32,446 bases of DNA from CAZZEX01 sp964653285 (GTDB taxonomy: Bacteria; Chloroflexota; Anaerolineae; B4-G1), in NCBI GenBank assembly GCA_964653285.1, contig CAZZEX010000054.1:1-32446 (forward strand), in the 5' to 3' direction. The position numbers and the translations under genes are program-made. Under the pieces are notes generated by a model that saw only the letters and a program-made list of their open reading frames with translations, did no database searches and was not told where the DNA came from. This document shows, piece after piece, positions 29,331-32,446 of this stretch. Every line of letters begins with the position of its first letter. Within the stretch, counting starts at the first letter, position 1.

Positions 29331-30035
29331 GTGGACAGTGCCGCCTTGGACAACGTTTCGCGTTGCCCACACTGCCCACAGCCCCGACGGCGGCGACGGG
29401 GTGGGTACTTTTTCGACTGTCAAGTGGGTACTTTTTCGCTTGACAAAAACAGAGTGGTGCCGTTGTTCCTGAGTGATCAGTTGGCCCACTATGCTACTGC
29501 CTTGCTAACCCACTTTGGTCATTGGGTAGCAACCCCACGACGGTTTCAGCAGGGGCGGCGTCCCAAGCCACGCTGGATGCCTATCCCGGCTCTACAGTAT
29601 GCCCAGGTGGTGAAGCTACGGGTGAAGGGACGTGTGGTGGAGGTAACCTGCCGGGTGATGTACGGGACAGCAGAAGGGGTGCAAGAGACACTGAAGCAGA
29701 TGGGATGGAAGATCAATACTGCCTTCATCGAGCGTGTGAACCGCACTCTTCGGCACCACATCCCGGCGTTAGGGCGGCGGGTCGAGAGCCTGACCAAGAC
29801 CGTTGAAGAGCTACGGAGGCAATCGCTCCTGGTGCAGGGCTACTACAACTTCTGCTTGCCGCATTCATCCCTGCGAGTACCTCTACCTCAGCCGATACCA
29901 ACGAAAGGGACCGGATCGCCCAGGAAGTGGCAGCCGCGTACACCGGCGATGGCAGCAGAGATCACCGACCACGTGTGGACGATGGAGGAATTGTTGTTCC
30001 GGGTGCCTCCGTGGGCGCAGGAGGTGGCGGCATAA
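29331..30035 (+). pseudogene. DDE transposase, C-terminal remnant
   Basis: From about 29465 the frame matches the C-terminal two-thirds of a DDE-type insertion-sequence transposase: PLFLSDQLAHYATALL carries the second catalytic Asp, VVEVTCRVMYGTAEGV follows, INTAFIERVNRTLRHH carries the catalytic Glu, and the end YYNFCLPHSSLRVPLP, TPAMAAEITDHVWTMEELL and FRVPPW is typical of this group, which I associate with IS1-like elements of Chloroflexota and cyanobacteria. The first catalytic Asp and most of the N-terminal region are missing; before 29465 the frame is scrambled, with only a CPHC motif left. Not functional. It flanks the truncated minus-strand gene and probably helped to create that break. 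Confidence 0.75.
29401..29445. repeat. Duplicated GTGGGTACTTTTTCG segment and short palindrome at the transposase break
   Basis: GTGGGTACTTTTTCG occurs twice (29401-29415 and 29424-29438), and TGTCAAG at 29419-29425 pairs with CTTGACA at 29439-29445. This looks like the terminus of another insertion sequence left inside the transposase remnant. The bases 29179-29330 show no gene that I can support. Confidence 0.5.
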
Positions 30036-30201
30036 TTAAGGGGGGCGGCGGTAGAGCAGAACCCCAGATTGAAGCTGCCTGGTAGCGAGAAAGTCGCCCC
30101 AGACCGCCTGAAAGGAGTAGATGAACCTGCGGAATGATCCGTTTTTCGGGATGACGTGTAGTTTCAGTATTGTGTCTGGGCAAAGCGAGTTTGAGGCACA
30201 G
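30036..30201. other. Intergenic spacer between the transposase remnant and mttB-like gene
   Basis: I see no gene, repeat family member or convincing terminator here. The two flanking coding sequences are convergent. Confidence 0.6.
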
Positions 30202-31638
30202 CTACAACATATCCCTATGCTCGTAGTAGGCTCTGGCCTCCTTCAGAATCTCGTCGATTGCCTTCTCCTGATCCTCAGGCAAAGGCGATGCTTCATGTGT
30301 GGCTAGAATCTCCTCCATCCTCTCTTTGGCCTTTTGCATCGCGTTCTTTCTACCGGTTTTGATCCATTCAGCGGGGGCTAGCCTGTCAATAATGCTGGGT
30401 ACGAATAGTTCCTCTCGTACCCATTTTCTAGTGTGAGGCGTACTGAGATAGTGACCTGGAACTGGGCCGACCTCGTTTATCACACCAACTGCTAAGGTCT
30501 CTTCTGTCACTTTGATCCCTTCAAGGAATCTCGCAACCATATGAGCTGCCTCATTGTCAATTATGGCGAGCTCAGGAGAGAACGTGAGTTCATCATAGAC
30601 ACTGCCGATGAACATAACCAAATTGCTCCCAGCAAGAGCGTGCACGGTCGCAGACATCACTTTCTCCATTGCGCACTGATAATCTGGAAGCTTGGAATCA
30701 GAGGAAGCGGCTGTCTTATGAGGGATTCCCAATTCGCGCCAGAAATGGCTTGACGCCACGGACGTGAGAATCCTCTCCACACCCCCCGAACAAATTGTTC
30801 CTAGTCTCATGTCCATTGGATGGTCATACTGACCAACCATCACCCCTATCCCTGGCTTCGCAATTTGCGCCAGCACTATGCCGATCATGTTCTCAGCACA
30901 TGTCAATACCAATGTCCCGGCTAGCGTTGCGGGCGCAGTCGCTCCGATCGATGGACCAGGAAGTACTAGGATAGGAAATCCAGCTTCAGCGGAGCGTATC
31001 AAGCCGTCAACTTGGTCTTCAGCCATCGCCAAAGGGTCTGTCACCATCACATGTACAAGAGGCCTCGACCCAGTGACCTGCCACATTTTCATACTGAATA
31101 TCTCAGACCCCTGCAGCATCCCAGCCCATGTGGGTTTCTCTGTGCTCCTTAACAGAAGCGCTGCAAGTGTGTTGTAATAAAGCGCAGGAGGAACATCCCG
31201 GAGTTCAAAGCATGGGGGAAACACGAATTGAACTTCGTCTAATGCGTCAAGGACCCTCACAGCGTCCATAAAATCTTGTCTAGTTTGGACTCTTTGATCC
31301 CCGGTATCTACGTCTGCCAGACTCATCGCCGTGCGATTAGTAAAGTAGACCCGAGGATCACCAAGTCTTATATCATATGCTGGGTTTCTTCCGCGCACGC
31401 TAAAGCTGCCAGGACATTTTCTCAAGCATTCTTCTATCAAGTAGCTCGGGAACCTTACACGCTTCGTCTTGTGATCCACACTACAACCAGCTCCGTCGAG
31501 GATTTCTAGAGCTCCCCCATGCTCAATTGTCGCTCCCGTTGTCTCTAAGACCTCTATAGCTCCCTCATAAATCCTCTTCACTTCTTGTCTTGTTAAAATC
31601 TCGATAGGTTGATTAACAAAATGACCTCCGACAGCCAT
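30202..31638 (-). CDS. Trimethylamine methyltransferase (MttB) family protein, non-pyrrolysine
   Basis: A 478-residue member of the MttB superfamily, which transfers a methyl group from a quaternary or tertiary amine to a corrinoid protein. Recognisable segments are EVLETTGATIEHGGALEIL near the N-terminus, the FTNRTAMSLADVDTGDQR and TEKPTWAGML regions, LVLPGPSIGATAPATLAGTL, and the C-terminal HYLSTPHTRKWVREELF. No in-frame TAG is present, so this is not the pyrrolysine-dependent trimethylamine enzyme; known non-Pyl members act on glycine betaine, carnitine, proline betaine or similar amines. The substrate cannot be read from sequence. GGGAGG lies upstream of the ATG, 13 bp after the corrinoid protein gene in the same operon. 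Base composition is lower in GC than the glycan genes. Confidence 0.9.
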   Translation of the reverse strand: MAVGGHFVNQPIEILTRQEVKRIYEGAIEVLETTGATIEHGGALEILDGAGCSVDHKTKRVRFPSYLIEECLRKCPGSFSVRGRNPAYDIRLGDPRVYFTNRTAMSLADVDTGDQRVQTRQDFMDAVRVLDALDEVQFVFPPCFELRDVPPALYYNTLAALLLRSTEKPTWAGMLQGSEIFSMKMWQVTGSRPLVHVMVTDPLAMAEDQVDGLIRSAEAGFPILVLPGPSIGATAPATLAGTLVLTCAENMIGIVLAQIAKPGIGVMVGQYDHPMDMRLGTICSGGVERILTSVASSHFWRELGIPHKTAASSDSKLPDYQCAMEKVMSATVHALAGSNLVMFIGSVYDELTFSPELAIIDNEAAHMVARFLEGIKVTEETLAVGVINEVGPVPGHYLSTPHTRKWVREELFVPSIIDRLAPAEWIKTGRKNAMQKAKERMEEILATHEASPLPEDQEKAIDEILKEARAYYEHRDML

Positions 31639-31651
31639 GTCTATTGCCTCC

Positions 31652-32323
31652 CTATTCTACACCTATTAGCTTTTTGGCGAGCCCCACTGCTCCAGCTGCC
31701 GTGGGATCATATCCATCAGCGCCGATGCTCTCGGCAAAGGCTTCAGTGACGGCACCCCCGCCCACCATGACTTTCATCTCTTCCCTGATACCTGCCTCCT
31801 TTAGCATATCAACAACCTTCTTCTGTTCCCTGGCTGTCACGGTCATGAGGGCTGACATGGCCAAGATATCCGCTTTATATTTCTTTACCGCTTCTACGAG
31901 TTCCTCGGCGGCGACATTTGCACCCACGTCATGCACCTCGAAGCCACTAGCTGTGAGTAAGGTGGCTACCAACGTTTTACCGATGGTATGGATATCCCCA
32001 TAGACTGTCGCTACAACTACGGTGCCCAGGCTTTTCTTCGTCCCCCCCGTTTTCTTGAGCTCTTCTTCTAGGATAGGCAGCGCGGCCTGCATGGCATCCG
32101 CTGCCCCAACCAGCTCAGGAAGCCACAGCACTCCACTGCCAAAGTCATCACCGACCTGCCTGATCGCGTCCGTCAGCACATCTATGGCTTTGAGGGGTTC
32201 TATCTTTCCCTCGACTGCCTGCCTGGCCCAGCTTGCTGCTCCCTCGGGGTCATACTCTATTACCGCTCTCTTTAGATTGCCAAGAATCTCAGCGGACATC
32301 TGTGTGCTCCCTTCAACAGTCAT
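31652..32323 (-). CDS. Corrinoid-binding methyltransferase protein (MttC/MtgC-like)
   Basis: A 223-residue cobamide carrier that accepts the methyl group from the MttB-like enzyme and passes it on, normally to tetrahydrofolate or coenzyme M through another methyltransferase. It has the N-terminal helical cap domain (KAIDVLTDAIRQVGDDFGSG, VLWLPELVGAADAMQ) and the B12-binding Rossmann domain with the cobalt-ligand motif GDIHTIGK (His112), SALMTV and VGGGAVTE. ATG 32323 is chosen over GTG 32365 because the longer frame would include the TATAAT box. AGAGAAG lies just upstream. It is the first gene of the operon and is followed by the mttB-like gene. Confidence 0.9.
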   Translation of the reverse strand: MTVEGSTQMSAEILGNLKRAVIEYDPEGAASWARQAVEGKIEPLKAIDVLTDAIRQVGDDFGSGVLWLPELVGAADAMQAALPILEEELKKTGGTKKSLGTVVVATVYGDIHTIGKTLVATLLTASGFEVHDVGANVAAEELVEAVKKYKADILAMSALMTVTAREQKKVVDMLKEAGIREEMKVMVGGGAVTEAFAESIGADGYDPTAAGAVGLAKKLIGVE

Positions 32324-32353
32324 GGTCAATTCTTCTCTGCTCCGTGATAGAAC

Positions 32354-32359
32354 ATTATA
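32354..32359 (-). promoter_or_regulatory. Probable -10 box of the corrinoid methyltransferase operon
   Basis: TATAAT on the minus strand, about 30 bp upstream of the ATG at 32323. No good -35 hexamer is present at the usual distance, so an activator may be needed; this is inference. Confidence 0.5.
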
Positions 32360-32393
32360 CCGCACTTACTAGCGCGTCTATATCCTGGCAGTC

Positions 32394-32446
32394 GTATCTT
32401 CTCAATATTTCGGGGCAGTGCTGGATACAAAGGAATTTCTGACAAT
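32394..32446. mobile_element. MITE-like element, partial copy C at the window edge
   Basis: GTATCTTCTCAATATTTCGG followed by GGC matches the left terminal repeat of the copies at 14940 and 26053. The rest lies beyond the window, so length and right end are unknown. It lies upstream of the corrinoid operon. Confidence 0.6.

Noticed and set aside
30202..31638. Possible pyrrolysine-containing MttB
   Set aside because: The frame has no internal TAG and is of normal length, so it belongs to the non-pyrrolysine group.
1..32446. tRNA or rRNA genes
   Set aside because: I saw no cloverleaf with a TTCRA-type T arm or conserved rRNA segment, but I could not run a covariance search.

Overview
The window reads as one scaffold of a GC-rich bacterial draft genome, with a run of 100 N at 13434-13533. 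The protein repertoire looks most like Chloroflexota (Anaerolineae-type): a SEC-C-tagged methionine aminopeptidase, a zinc-ribbon VWA protein, large GT-C membrane proteins with repeated C-terminal beta-sandwich domains, and MttB/MttC-type corrinoid methyltransferases. This placement is an inference from protein families, not from a marker gene.

Layout. 1-2916: an aspartate/glutamate racemase (cut by the window start), a deletion-damaged methionine aminopeptidase, and a corrinoid adenosyltransferase (cobO) interrupted by a 430-residue intein in its P-loop. 3011-6971: a clear sigma70-type promoter followed by rmd and gmd (GDP-D-rhamnose synthesis), separated by a two-domain DNA methyltransferase and a translationally coupled 70-residue protein. 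7000-12880: glmM, nagB, a nucleotidyltransferase-like gene and an unusual 873-residue phosphohexomutase; these genes look less GC-rich than their neighbours. 12843-14924: a tatD nuclease carrying a 33-bp in-frame tandem array that spans the assembly gap, then a polyprenyl diphosphate synthase. 15095-25956: six tightly packed genes for surface glycan assembly (a GT2, three large GT-C-like membrane proteins and two GT4 enzymes). 26019-28694: a VWA protein, a beta-flower-like protein and a membrane protein behind their own promoter. 28582-30035: two broken genes (a truncated minus-strand gene and a transposase remnant). 30202-32323 (minus strand): an MttC-like corrinoid protein and an MttB-like methyltransferase.

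The metabolic themes fit together: GlmM/NagB and the hexomutase supply sugar phosphates, Gmd/Rmd supply GDP-rhamnose, the polyprenyl synthase can supply the lipid carrier, and the glycosyltransferases would use them to build cell-surface glycan. The CobO enzyme could supply cobamide to corrinoid enzymes, but no link to the distant mtt pair is shown.

The most striking property is how heavily the DNA is invaded by very small repeats, many of them inside open reading frames and kept in frame. I see: (a) heptanucleotide tandem arrays at nine places, five or more within or across coding sequence; (b) a GC-rich palindrome (CCCCCC...GGGGGG) inside at least four genes and translated as a Gly/Pro-rich peptide; (c) three different MITE-like palindromic elements with visible direct-repeat flanks, one of them inserted in frame near the start of a GT-C gene; and (d) an intein. 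One gene (22292-24751) carries a MITE, three heptamer arrays and one GC palindrome and is still open.
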